DNA from: Larix kaempferi
Taxonomy: Eukaryota; Streptophyta; Pinopsida; Pinales; Pinaceae
DNA: 64,000 nucleotides
Direction of reading: 5' to 3'
Assembly (NCBI GenBank): GCA_027924585.1
Contig: BSBM01000877.1
Location: forward strand, 1,526,501 to 1,590,500
Shown here: in pieces, positions 1 through 10,920 of the stretch
Position numbering within the stretch: the first letter of the stretch is position 1
How the letters are laid out: each line of letters begins with the position of its first letter
Notes under the pieces: generated by a model
Told to the model about the DNA's origin: nothing
The model's database searches: none
The model's input: the letters and a program-made list of their open reading frames with translations, nothing else
Position numbers and translations under genes: made by a program

Positions 1-995
1 TCTTCTTTTTCCAAGGTGCAAGTAAGGAAATGGTCATTGTAAGGATCTGTGTTTTGTTGGCATACAGTGTAAAAATATGTATTTTGCAATGGAAGTAACA
101 TTGTTGGAATAAATTGTTGGCATGCATTGCAACATGGTGCAAATGGTGGTGCATAAACATTTTTGGTCACAAAATTCCCTTAACCTATAGGAAAAAAAAT
201 GCAACTCTGTCAAAATTGATATGTGTTCTTTTGTTTTTTTCTTTATTTTTTGGGGGGGAATTTCATTTCTATTCATCCTTCTCCCTCGTCCCCCGTTTTT
301 TTCTTCTTTTTCTTTTGTTTCTTTATGAACCAGACTAAACACTATAGACATTCCATTCACGCATTTTTTTTCTTGTTTGTTTTTTAATACTTACAAATGA
401 TACATAAAGCACTTGTTGAATAGGAAATGGAACACAAAAAAAATAGTGCATTAGCATAATCTGTAGTTGCAAACCTGCATATTCGCTTGTGCAAGTGCTT
501 GCAATTGTTCTTTTGCACAATTGTCATTTAACTCGTCAACATATTTGACATTCAATACCGAAATATTTGTGATCCTTTTAGACCATTGCGGACAACATTT
601 TTGAACACATACATGGGTATTGTTCGAGAACAAAGATTTTGTTGTGGTAGGGTGAAGAAATTTCTGAAAGTTTCATTTAGATGGAGTTGCAACAGGAGAA
701 TAGCACAGGAAAAAAAAAAGTTAAATGTATATATATATTTTGAAATTGAACTAGATTACTTTATGCACTTGCACAATTCATACACATAGTGAAAAAGGAC
801 CATAGAAGAAGCACAATACATTGTAAGAAAATATGAAGATACAAACTAGAAATTGCTCACAATTGTTGTATCGACTATTTTTCCATCTTTTATGTGCAAC
901 ACACATTGATCTCTATTTTCTTAACATCATGTGACAATGGAAGCAATTCGGCCAATGAAATACTTGTTTCTTGATTCTATTAATCCTTGGATTGT
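1..995. other. AT-rich flank, no gene seen
   Basis: Low-complexity AT-rich sequence with poly-T and poly-A runs. The short open frames here have no recognisable domain and overlap on both strands, so I do not call a gene. The last five bases before the LTR element (996-1000, gatat) are one copy of its target duplication. Confidence 0.6.
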
Positions 996-1000
996 GATAT

Positions 1001-2732
1001 TGTAGTGTCCCTTTTTAATAAATTTGGAAAAATTGGCAAAATTGCAATTTTTGGCCAATTCGACCATTAGACTAGTTATGACTCCAATGCTTCCAAATGG
1101 CTCCAAATGCTTCCAAATTGGGTTTGAAGGTATTTGAAATGTATTAAGACATAAAAATGAGGTTGATGGATTCTTGGACACTGTCAAAAAACTTCTACAA
1201 CATTCATTTACAATCGGGAGAAAAATAGGGAAATTTACTATTCAATTCGAGGTTCGAAACCCCCAAGGGTAGGGGACAAAAATGGATTTCCAAATGCAGT
1301 ACAACCCTCCCAAATTTCAGAATAGAGATATGGAATTGTTAACAGACTTAAATTGGCTCCCAAATGCATCATTAATCAGTTCCTAAAGGCTGCTGCAACT
1401 CCCATAAATCAGAGGTTTGTGGACATGTCTTCACCTAAGGGGAAATGATAGGAAACTTCACCATTTGATATGAAATTCGATATTTATGTTCCAAAGGATT
1501 ATGTAGTGTATATGAAACTTATTCAGGACATTTATGACTCTCCATACATCATAAAATTCATATATATGAACTGATACAAGTCGAAATAAAGCAACTTCAA
1601 GCTTTCATAACAAGATATGAGGAAAATGGCACCATTTATACATTGTTTGGTATTTAGACCTGAGGACCTTCTGAGCATTAAATACAGAGTAAATACATCA
1701 TATTACAAATAAATGGGACCACAAGAGCTCCCCCAAAGTTATCAGCATCTCACCAAATGTGGCCTTCCTCCAAGGGCCAAAATATGAAGAGAAAAGTGAG
1801 AAAGGTGTGGAAACAAGTTGAAGAAGAGAATGTCACGAGCAGCCATGTAGCTTCAACCTGTAAAAAATGACTCCAAATGAAAGGTCTTAATGGCCTCTCC
1901 AATTTCCAATTAGGATGGGAATCTTTCACCGTCGAAATTGGTACTAAGGAAAGTAGAGTAAACACTCCACAAGCATGGACAAGCTATTCTCTTCAATATG
2001 AAAAATGAGAAATGATCAAAATATACTCTCCTTCTTTGTTCTTGACTTTTATAAACTTCCAAAGACCTCCTTAGCTCGAATTCCATCCATGATCTTCATG
2101 CCAACTCGAATTGGGAAGAGATTCCAATGTGTGCCACTTGTCCCTCCATTCCTAGCCTCCTCCTTCACTCAATTCGAATGGATGACTCTTTGTCTGCCCT
2201 AAATCCCTTGTGCGCCCTTGTGGAGGCTATTTTTAGCCCTGACATGTCATATATGTCAGATGTCATTAATCAGGTTTGATTTGTGTCATAGGTGTCATAG
2301 CATCTTCATCATTGTTGTCATAAAGGCTAGGGAATCTAACCCAAGTGTCTCAATTTCTCTCAAATGCCTCTTCCTCTTCCACTCCAATTCGACCTTCATT
2401 GAGTCATTCCAATTATATTGACCTTCCAATTCCCCAAGAACATTAGACTCCACCTTTGATCTGAATGGGTGAGAATAGGATGTCATGTGGCATGAGGAAT
2501 CTAGCTTTGTGTGGGTCCCACACCACCAATGTGTCTCCATGACCAAGTGCCACCTTATTTTCCTATCATAAATATTTATTTAACCACTTTTAATATATTT
2601 ATGTCAAGCTAATTTCCATTTGGGGTTAATTATCTCCCTTGTTCAAAATCCCAATGTTTCCACCCCAACCTAGGAAACTAGTAGATTGGTGGAATTTTCT
2701 CTTTTGATATTTATTTTAATGGGGACATTACA
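1001..2732 (-). repeat. 3' LTR of the TR-GAG element
   Basis: This 1732-bp terminal repeat starts TG and ends CA, with TSD gatat just outside it at 996-1000. It aligns along its length with 4347-6100. Differences include a short duplicated stretch near 1090-1110 that is absent from the other copy, and a missing stretch of about 22 bases near 1655 that is present at about 4981-5003. The open frames inside it have no recognisable domains and are treated as chance. Confidence 0.93.
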
Positions 2733-2734
2733 GT

Positions 2735-2745
2735 CCTCCCCACCC
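2735..2745 (-). other. Polypurine tract of the TR-GAG element
   Basis: On the minus strand the sequence reads GGGTGGGGAGG two bases before the 3' LTR. That is the position and composition expected of the plus-strand priming site. The preceding segment CTTGAGGACAAGCAATC resembles the 3' end of many plant Ty3/gypsy elements. Confidence 0.8.
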
Positions 2746-3067
2746 AAGATTGCTTGTCCTCAAGCAATTTCGAACATGGATGTTGAATAACGTGCTTCCT
2801 TTCCAAAACTTCCTTTCCCAAAAAATATTTGGAACCAATGAGACTAAAAATTATTCCAGGGTCCCATTGCTTGTATTGCACTCCAACAATTAGGAGTGCT
2901 CTCCAACCCATACCATCAGGAAAGAGAATTCCCAGATCCCATTTCCTTGTATGCGTTCTTCCAATCATCATAAGTACAAAATATAGATCATCAAAGTACA
3001 TGGAAACATAATAAAAATGTACATCAAGGAGGTGCCTCATCACAGAGTCATGAAAGTGCTTATACCT

Positions 3068-4279
3068 TCAAGCAAGTAGACCACCATTTGCCAAGTGCAC
3101 ACAAGCATCAAGTGACCAATCAAATCTGCTCCAATGACATAGGTGAGGATCCCATGTCCTATAATGCTGCTCCAAAAATATGTAGGATGCATAAAAATAA
3201 TCATCCCTGTGTTCTTTCATCCAAGAAGTGAATGAATAATCTCCATTAAAATCTAAACCAGGTAGGGAGAAAAGAAAACAATGAGCCTTCAAGGGGCTCA
3301 CATAAGTACCATTTATGCATCCATGGATATGTGTATCATCAAGCAATAACAAGGGATTTTGCTTCCAATAAACATTTTCTCCAATCATATATCTCTTCAC
3401 CCAAGTAGTTAATGAAGTTCCTCCAACATCAATTGAACTAAGCAAGGAGCAAGGAAAATCACGAGTCTTCAAGTGACTCAAGTGAACATCATAAGTGAAT
3501 CCATGAAGAGATGTATCATCATAAGGTAAAAAAGGATGCTTCTGCAAATGTAAATAATGAGGTGCTCTAGTCATGTCATCATCAAAAGGATAGGTAGGAG
3601 TTTCGCACTCCTCGTGTGGTACCATCAAAAAGAAAATTTTCACCCATACTTCATTAGGATGAATGCTGCAAAATAGGGAAGTGTAAGAGGTAGGAGAATG
3701 AACCAACTCACCCAAATTATCAGAATATGCAAAAGTGTCATCATTTGTAGGCTCCGTAAGGGTAGGATCATGCACATCCCTCGAAAGGGAAAAAGTTTCC
3801 TCTTCTTGTATTGCTTCTTCTACTTCACTTATTTCAGAACTAGGTGGCTCATGGGTCTCCTCCTTTCGCTCCTTCACGCAAGCTGATGCATTTTTCCCCT
3901 TGGTTTCCTTAAGATCGATATATTTGGAAACTCTTTTTGAAGAAAACCCAAAAACTCTCTTCAAGTAGGAAATACATGCATTCCCTGAATCTTCATATAT
4001 TTCACTTCTCTTTTCAATCACACACATATGATTTTCTCTCCAAGGTCTTTTGCAAGAAAGGCATAGACCTTTCTTCACTAACTCCACATCTTCATTTTTG
4101 GGCCTATTTTCAAACACCCAATCAGCAAAGTCTTCAAAATGAATGGCATTTTGTGTATCTCCCTTGTACACATCAAGATATGCTCGATATTGTTGGGGCA
4201 AGGTTTTACATGTTGCTCTCAATCTTTGTAATTCATTCATAGAATTGTACTCATAGGAGTCATCATAATAGTAATACAT
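3068..4279 (-). CDS. Gag-like zinc-knuckle protein of the non-autonomous element
   Basis: An uninterrupted 403-residue ORF on the element's coding strand, starting about 50 nt after the primer-binding site. Near residues 73-86 it has CLSCKRPWRENHMC, a C-x2-C-x7-H-x-C knuckle of the spacing found in plant Ty3/gypsy Gag. The N-terminus is tyrosine- and acid-rich. Residues of about 110-200 are charged and glutamate-rich. The C-terminal half contains two related units of about 55-60 residues (around 245-360), each with a DDT..HG block, an LK block and a T/S-W-V/M-K block. No protease or polymerase motifs occur. Gag identity is inferred from the knuckle and context; the repeat half is unrecognised. 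Confidence 0.75.
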   Translation of the reverse strand: MYYYYDDSYEYNSMNELQRLRATCKTLPQQYRAYLDVYKGDTQNAIHFEDFADWVFENRPKNEDVELVKKGLCLSCKRPWRENHMCVIEKRSEIYEDSGNACISYLKRVFGFSSKRVSKYIDLKETKGKNASACVKERKEETHEPPSSEISEVEEAIQEEETFSLSRDVHDPTLTEPTNDDTFAYSDNLGELVHSPTSYTSLFCSIHPNEVWVKIFFLMVPHEECETPTYPFDDDMTRAPHYLHLQKHPFLPYDDTSLHGFTYDVHLSHLKTRDFPCSLLSSIDVGGTSLTTWVKRYMIGENVYWKQNPLLLLDDTHIHGCINGTYVSPLKAHCFLFSLPGLDFNGDYSFTSWMKEHRDDYFYASYIFLEQHYRTWDPHLCHWSRFDWSLDACVHLANGGLLA

Positions 4280-4328
4280 GGCTGAAATTTATTCTTAAAT
4301 GGATGACCCTAATGCACATATGCAAGGA

Positions 4329-4344
4329 CCATGCTATGATACCA
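4329..4344 (-). other. Primer-binding site (initiator tRNA-Met type)
   Basis: On the minus strand TGGTATCATAGCATGG begins two bases after the 5' LTR. It matches the classical plant iMet primer site TGGTATCAGAGC with one mismatch. This fixes the orientation of the element as minus. Confidence 0.88.
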
Positions 4345-4346
4345 CT

Positions 4347-6100
4347 TGTAGTGTCCCTTTTTAAGAAATTTGGAAAAATTGGCAAAATTGCAATTTTTGG
4401 CCAATTCAACCTTTAGACTAGTTATGACTCCAATGCTTCCAAATTGGGTTTGAAGGTATTTGAAAGGTATTAAGACATAAAACTGAGTCTGATGGATGCT
4501 TAGAAACTCTCAAAATACTTCTGCAACATTCATTTACAATCAGGAGAAAAATAGGGAAATTTACTAGTCAATTCGAGGTTCAAAACCCCCAAGGGTAGGG
4601 GACAAAACTGGCTTTCCAAATGTAGTACAACCCTCACAACTTTAAGAAAAGATATAGGGAATCATTAAATGAATTCAATGGGATCCCAAATGCATCATTA
4701 ATCAGTTCCTAAAGGCTGCTGCAACTCCCATAAATCAGAGGTTTGTCGACATGTATTCACTTAGGGGGGAATGATAGGAAACTTCACCATTTGCTATGAA
4801 ATTCGAGATTTATGTTCCAAAGGATTATGTAGTGTATATGAAACTTATTCAAGACATTTATGACTCTCCATACATCATAAAAATCACAAATATGAACTGA
4901 TACAATTTTAAATAAAGCAACTTCAAGCTTTCATAACAAGATATGAGGAAAATGGCACCATTTATACATTGTTTGGTATTTTGACATAGTTTCACTTGGT
5001 ATTTCGACCCAAGGACCTTCTGAGCATTAAATATAGATTAAATACATCAGATTACAAATAAATGGGGCCACAATATCTCCCCCAAGGATATAAGCATCTC
5101 ACCAAATGCGCCCTTCCTCCAAGGGCCAAAATATGAAGAGAAACATGTGGAAACATGTTGAAGAAGAGAATTTCACGAGCAGCCCTGTAGCTTCAACCTG
5201 CAACAAATGACTCCATTTTAGCTCCAAATGAAAGGTTTTAATGGCCTCTCCAATTTCCAATTAGTATGGGAATCTTTCACCCTCGAAATTGGTACTAAGG
5301 CAAATAGAGTAAACACTCCACAAGCATGGACAAGCTATGCTCTCCAATATGCAAAATGAGAAATGATCAAAATCTACTCTCCTTATTTGTTCTTGACTCT
5401 TATAAACTTACAAAGACCTCCTTAGCTCAAATTCCATCCATGATCTTCATGCCAACTCGAATTGGGAATAGATTCCAACGTGTGCCACTTGTCCCTCCAT
5501 TCCTAGCCTCCTCCTTCACTCAATTCGAATGGATGACTCTTTGGATGCCCTAACTCCCTTGTGCGCCCCCTTGGAGGATATTTTTAATCCTGACATGTCA
5601 TATATGTTAGATGTCAGCAATCAGGTCTGATTTGTGTCATAGGTGTCATAGCCTCTTCATCATTGTTGTCATAGAAGCTAGGGAATCTAGCCCAAGTGTC
5701 TCAATTTCTCTCAAATGCCTCTTCCTCTTCCATGGGAGTTACTCTTCCACTCCAATTCGACCTTCATTGAGTCATGCCAAGTATATTGACCTTCCAACTC
5801 CCAAATAACATTAGACCCCACCTTGGATTTGAATGGGTGAGAATAGGATGCCATGTGGCGTGATGAATCTACCTTTGTGTGGGTCCCACACCACCAATGT
5901 GTCTCCATGACCAAGTGCCACCTTATTTTCCTATCATAAGTATTTATTTAACCCCTTTTAATATATTGATGTCAATCTAATGTCCATTTGGGGTTAATTA
6001 GCTCCCTTATTCAAAATCCCAATGTTTCCACCCCAACCTAGGAAACTAGTAGATTGGTGGAATTTTCTCTTTTGAGATTTATTTGAATGGGGACATTACA
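4347..6100 (-). repeat. 5' LTR of the TR-GAG element
   Basis: A 1754-bp terminal repeat homologous to 1001-2732, followed outside by gatat (6101-6105). On the minus strand it starts TGTAATGTCCCC. The copies differ by scattered substitutions and a few short indels, so the insertion is not very recent but is structurally intact. Confidence 0.93.
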
Positions 6101-6138
6101 GATATTTGGTCTTAGTTTGCGTTGATCGCAAACACTAG

Positions 6139-6489
6139 CTATTTTTTCAACATTTCCATTTGGAGTGATTTGTTAAAAGTACTAAGAATCACCTCTTCCA
6201 TATGTCGTCTTTGTTTGACCACAAAATTTGTTATACAGGCACTTGACCCTATTGAAAACTTTGGAACATACTGAGGTATGAGCTTGTTTGGAATGTTGAT
6301 AGTAATAGTTAACTTCCCATGTTTGTCTACAACATTTTCATGCACTAATCGTGCTTTTGAAGGTGAATTAGGATCTTTTCTACATGTTGGCCCATACAAA
6401 GGTAGGACATCTCCCTCAAACAAATTCATGTATATGTACTGAGAAAAGTAGATGATCGATGATGGCCAAATGTAAATTTGAAAAAACAA
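6139..6489 (-). pseudogene. Possible RPA-like OB-fold remnant
   Basis: A 116-codon open frame. Its central part (NIPNKLIPQYVPKFSIGSS then ITNFVV) resembles the pattern IPK.L...F....GS.Y.I.NF.V of plant replication-factor-A/DUF223 OB-fold proteins, which also occur in Helitrons. The N-terminal part is hydrophobic and looks unrelated. It is short, has no neighbours from a replication locus and begins right beside the LTR element, so a remnant is more likely than a gene. The family assignment is inference from motif memory only. Confidence 0.25.
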
Positions 6490-8148
6490 AATAAGAAGAT
6501 TGTTGTAACAGAAGTCAAGAATGAATCTAGTAGCTCAATCTATCTGTGGCTATTGTCTACAACGATAAATACAACTATTCTTATGAAAGTAAGTTTAAAG
6601 TAGTTTCTGGAACATTTATTACACATCATATCACTGTAATTTTATCGATTTGTTTGGCATAAATGCTTAATTTGTGACACATGTAATTTCGTGTATATGA
6701 AGTGTGTACGAACTCCGAAGGCATCACAACACATGAAATGTTTATTTCAAGGGAAGCATGGGAATGGCTTCAGAAGTATATTAATAAATATGAAAATCTT
6801 GAATTTCAAATCACCCCATACATAAGTCATAAATCATTGAACTGGTTTTTCTCTTTGATTGATGCTATGTATGTTATCATTGAACTGGTGTTTCTCTTTT
6901 GTTTATGTATGTTGTTCTTTTGTTTTATTTATATTATGTATGACATTATTATTCATGCCTACCCTAGATTTTACAACATCGTTGTAACGAGAATGTTTAG
7001 GGATGTTGCTAATTTCAAGGTGAGAATGAAATCTTATGCTTGATTAATTTCACATATTTCACTCACTATTCATTTTGAGAATTTGTATTTCTCTGCACGA
7101 CATATTCATCCAAACAAATATTTCCCTATAATTTAAAGAAGGTGAAACAAATTGAATACATGTTGGAGCTGCTTGAACATAGGTATGTATTTTTTAAGCA
7201 TATAGGCGCCCATGTCTACCAACTGGGATCATATGGTGCATGGCTTCCTCAGGACATCTTCTGGGGTTGATGGTAATTCAATTACGAAGACAAAAAATAT
7301 GTTTAATGAACTATTTCCTCATAGAATGCAGATTGGTCAAGTTAAAAAATCAAGTGTCATGCATGACACACTTGGCTTCCTCACAAGCTCTATGCGAAGC
7401 TCTGTGTGCTACGTGGGTTTAATTTTTATACAAATGGCAAGTGTAAACATTGACATTTAAGAGCATACCAAAACCGATTAATATATTTCCATGTTGTTGG
7501 GTTCATTTTAATACAAGCAGCTGTAAATTAAACATTATGAGATGTGATCAACGTTAATATGTAAGAGCATGTATACTTGGCCAATTGAAAGGCTCTTTTT
7601 AAAACAAATGTTATGGTTAACAGGTTGGTTTTGTTGGAATTTCATGGCGTTAGTATATAGTCTATCTTATTTCTTTCAATAATATGACTACCCTAAAAAT
7701 TGAGTTAACATTATAAAAAAATAATTGTATTTTAACATTATTTATATATTCTATAAATTTAAGATTTGTTTAACTTATATTTATATATATATATATATAT
7801 ATGAATGATAAATAATTAATTAGAAAAACTTTATAAATTATATCCAATATATTTATAAAAAAAATTAATATTCTATGATAGCTTATTTGGTTTAATTTTT
7901 TATCATATTTTAGTGGTTTAATTTTTTATTCTAAATTGTAACAACTATTTTGATTTAAAAGTTTAAAATCACTATTGCCTTTGCAAGTTTCAACTTATCA
8001 AAGAAATAAAATTACCAAGTTTAACAAGATCAATATTAATATTATATGAATGTAATAACTTTTAAGTATAGAAAATAGTTTTAGATTTGCATTTTGTTTA
8101 TAACTTTTAATAGAATATTTCTTATATGGATTTTTATATAAGAGGCAG
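6490..8148. other. AT-rich interval, no recognised gene
   Basis: Contains open frames of 113 codons (6702-7043) and 82 codons (7212-7460) with no domain I recognise. A (TA)n tract lies near 7786-7801. The last 700 bases are very AT-rich, as expected of intron upstream of the RING exon at 8149. Confidence 0.5.
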
Positions 8149-8705
8149 GTACTAAGTAACACTATGAGTTGTGAAGAGATGAAGACATTACCAACTCTCA
8201 TATTCACATCACCTACTGATGACAAGGGAAATTCGAGGACCTGCGTTATATGCCTTGAGGATTATACAACATGTAAGAAATTGCGCCTTCTGCCATGCCA
8301 TCATAGTAAGTTTGTTCTTGTAATAAATTTATCTAATATGAAGGGCTGAAGGCTAGTAAATGGGCAGGGAAAGATATTCTTTTTCATTATTGAACTAAAT
8401 AGTTCATTGATATAAATGACCCTTTTTGTTGTCAAATTTGAAAGCAATGGTTGCCTCCTTGTTCAGACTCATTTATAATCATTTACCTGGTTCTTAATTT
8501 GATGGTAGAATTCCATGCATTGTGCATAGTCTTTTGGATCACAAATTGGAGGACCTTATGTCCTGTGTGAAAACATCTTAATTTGATGGCAGAATTCCAT
8601 GCAATGTGCATAGACTCTTGGCTCACAAAGTGGAGGACCTTATGTCCTGTGTGCAAACTTGTTGTGATGGCCATATCAACATCACTCATTGTTTGTTATT
8701 TATAG
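8149..8705 (+). CDS. Partial RMR-type RING-H2 protein gene with duplicated second RING exon
   Basis: The first exon (8149-8305) follows a CAG acceptor and encodes [14 protein letters not shown] and [18 protein letters not shown], the first half of a C3H2C3 RING finger. It ends in phase 1 at a GTAAGT donor. After a 203-bp intron, two candidate second exons restore K-F-H in frame. Copy A (8509-8570) reads [19 protein letters not shown] then TGA in place of the last cysteine. Copy B (8593-8705) reads [21 protein letters not shown] and stops at 8703. Plant RMR vacuolar sorting receptors have this RING after a lumenal protease-associated domain and a membrane segment, but no such exons were found upstream. 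It could be the 3' end of a long-intron gene or an isolated fragment. Confidence 0.7.
8493..8660 (+). repeat. 84-bp tandem duplication of a RING exon with its splice acceptor
   Basis: The unit beginning cttaatttgatgg occurs at 8493 and again at 8577, a period of exactly 84 bp (28 codons). Each copy carries an AG acceptor followed by aattccatgca and the codons for the second half of the RING finger. The first copy has lost the final cysteine codon (TGC to TGA) and the CID aspartate. Confidence 0.9.
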
Positions 8706-10398
8706 CAAAGTGGAGCAGAGACAAAGAATGTTTGTAATAAATTTCATTTTGCTAAGAGTCCCATAATGTGCCAAGATCTATATATACACTTAACTAGTTT
8801 TTTTTTTATAAAATACTTTAATTTTCTAATCAATTAAACAAACTAAACATAATTCTAAAGCAGGGACTAGCTGCTTTGCAATTATTTCTCTTGTTTTTGT
8901 CTTAAAGTGATTAAGTTTTCCATTTTAAATACAGAGATGTGTTTAATTTGCAAGCATCCAGATTAAACTTTAAACAAGAGCATCGTTGAATCAAACACAA
9001 CTGCTAAATTTGGTATGCATGGATACCTAGCGATTTAGGAACGTGAGAGCATTACAAATGTAGATCAGGAAAGACCCTAAAATCTGATGGCAAATAGTCT
9101 TTTCAGACTCTTGATCCAATCAAAAAATAGAAATTAAAAATTAAAAAAAATATTTTCATTTTTTATAATATTTAATTTAATATAAAAAAAATTATAAAAC
9201 TTTGTAAAAACTACAGAAAATTTATTTTACATAGCACATATTTGTTAAAATTCAACTTAAATTGACTAGCAATGGACAGGAATAATAAGATAGTTTTGAT
9301 AACTATTTACATTAATTTGTATTTATATTTAGAAGTGGAGAAAACCTATAAATTGAGTTATAATCTAATTTTTATTGATACAATCTTAATAGCATCAATA
9401 GCATAGTAAAATGAAGCATGTTTATTTTCAATTTAGTTCTGAAATATTTTCCCTTGTTTCCCACGGGAAGCATTAGTTGTAGAGTATTTGATTCTTCTCG
9501 ATCCTTTCAAGCTACAACTAGGAGAGGCAGACATAATTATGTGCAAGGAGCTTCTTGTTTCAATAAAATTGGACAATTTTCGGTAATCAACACAGTTAGG
9601 ACCCAAATTGTGCATAAAACATTATTTGCACAAATTTTCTTTCAAAAATATCTCTTTTTATGTTATATTAAATTGATATTTTTGGCATCAGTTAATATCT
9701 AATTATATCGTATTTGATGCAGATCGAAATATTGACAATGAGGCCAAAGTGGTAAGAAGTCGAGGTAATAATTTCTAATTTATTGAGAGTTGACCATAAT
9801 ATCATTACTTATAGTATATCTTATATATATATATATTGAAAATATTACTAGTTTGAATTTATGTTGCCTCTTAGTTATTTGGAAGTTATATGTGATATGT
9901 ATTTGAATCAAATTTGTCATGAATATTTATTTTTATGAATGCATTTTTTGTTACACATTTTTGTTGCAATTTTAGTTATATGTTTTTGTTTATATATTTT
10001 GACAAAAAATTATTTTATAGAAAGTTTGTTTATTCTCTTCCTTATCATTATTTTTCCAGCTTCCTAGAATTATTTATACAAATTCTTGTTTCAACAACAT
10101 GTGGGATATCATATCATCGATAGTGCTTTAATTTTAAATTTAGAAAGCATGCAATGTTTTCAAATCCAAATCAACCAAGTTTCTAAAGTATGACAAAATG
10201 AAACATCAAAACCATTGACTTCTACAGACCACACTTATATATCATATAGACACCTTTTGTGATGGTGTCTTTAAGGTTTTTAAGAGCTTCTGATATGTTT
10301 TATGTTACAGTTGGAATCCTATTGTGTTATTGTTTGTAAGAGTTTGTGATATATTTTTAATGTGAACTTTGATTCAATGTGAACTTGATTATATTTAA
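8706..10398. other. AT-rich interval, no recognised gene
   Basis: Nothing recognisable. A 94-codon frame at 9418-9702 has a basic, arginine-rich stretch but no known domain. Long A/T runs and a (TA)n tract near 9824 are present. It may be downstream flank or intron of the RING gene. Confidence 0.5.
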
Positions 10399-10467
10399 GG
10401 GTGCTAGCTCAATGGAAGAGCACCTGCCTTACATGCATGAGTTTGGTGGTTCAATTCCTTCGTGCCC
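10399..10467 (+). other. tRNA-like head of foldback element copy 1
   Basis: Acceptor-like GGGTGC and GTGCCC flank a D-arm (GCTCAATGGAAGAGC) and an anticodon-like stem-loop with loop CTTACAT, which would read UAC. The anticodon stem has a mismatch and the T-arm pairs poorly. It is read as a degenerate Pol III promoter head, not a working tRNA gene. Confidence 0.5.
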
Positions 10468-10475
10468 TATCTACA

Positions 10476-10670
10476 TAAATCAATGACTAATTAAATGACT
10501 AGTTAACAACAATCAATGACTAAATAAATGACCACTTAATAGCAATCAATGACTAAATAAATGACAAGTTAACAACAATCAATGACTAAATAAATGACCA
10601 CTTAACAACAATCAATGACTAAATAAATGACCAATTAACAACAATCAATGACTAAATAAACAACTAAATG
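10476..10670 (+). repeat. Tandem repeat of about 33 bp in the foldback body
   Basis: Five to six units of the form caatcaatgactaaataaa followed by tgaccacttaacaa are arranged head to tail and differ by a few bases. They explain part of the element's length compared with the other copies. Confidence 0.7.
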
Positions 10671-10920
10671 TACTACCAAACAATGATAACTATGACCAAA
10701 TAGTGTCAATTAGTGACAAAATAAATGACCAAATAAATGACTAAATATATGACCAACGCATGAAGCAATCAAGCAATTTATGACCAAATGATAAATGACC
10801 AATTTGGTTGGGTGATAAGTGACTGCTAATTTATGACCAGTGGTCACGTGACCAAATTTAGTCATTTATCACCCATTTTTAGTCATTTTTTAGTCACTTA
10901 TCACCCATTTTGTACCAGTG

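Larger units (their letters stand above)
1001..6100 (-). mobile_element. Non-autonomous LTR retrotransposon with Gag-like ORF (TR-GAG type)
   Basis: Two long direct repeats (1001-2732 and 4347-6100) begin TGTAGTGTCCC and end GGGGACATTACA on the plus strand. A 1.6-kb interior lies between them. The 5-bp sequence gatat lies at 996-1000 and again at 6101-6105, a clean target-site duplication. Reading on the minus strand, a primer-binding site complementary to initiator-methionine tRNA follows the 5' LTR (4347-6100), and a purine-rich tract precedes the 3' LTR (1001-2732). The only sizeable gene is a Gag-like ORF. No protease, reverse transcriptase, RNase H or integrase is present, so mobility would depend on another element. 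This matches the TR-GAG category of plant non-autonomous elements. Confidence 0.93.
10399..10920 (+). mobile_element. tRNA-headed foldback element, copy 1
   Basis: The left end is a tRNA-like head with an A-box-like TAGCTCAATGGAAGAGC and a B-box-like GGTTCAATTCC. The body consists of tandem units around AATGACTAAATAAATGACC. The right half carries TGATAAGTGACT and its complement AGTCACTTATCACCC, so the body can fold back on itself. It ends CATTTTGTACCAGTG. The same head, body and tail recur at 12360-12817 and 45581-46138 in reverse orientation. It abuts a chromovirus remnant that begins at 10921. It could be a tRNA-derived SINE or a CACTA-like MITE that acquired a tRNA-like end; no target duplication was identified. 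Confidence 0.65.

Noticed and set aside
2295-2546. Open frame on the minus strand within the 3' LTR of the TR-GAG element
   Set aside because: It lies wholly in LTR sequence, recurs in shortened form in the other LTR (5711-5914), and has no domain.
10399-10467. Functional tRNA-Val(UAC) gene
   Set aside because: The anticodon and T stems pair poorly, the acceptor depends on wobble pairs, and the same head is attached to the foldback family three times.
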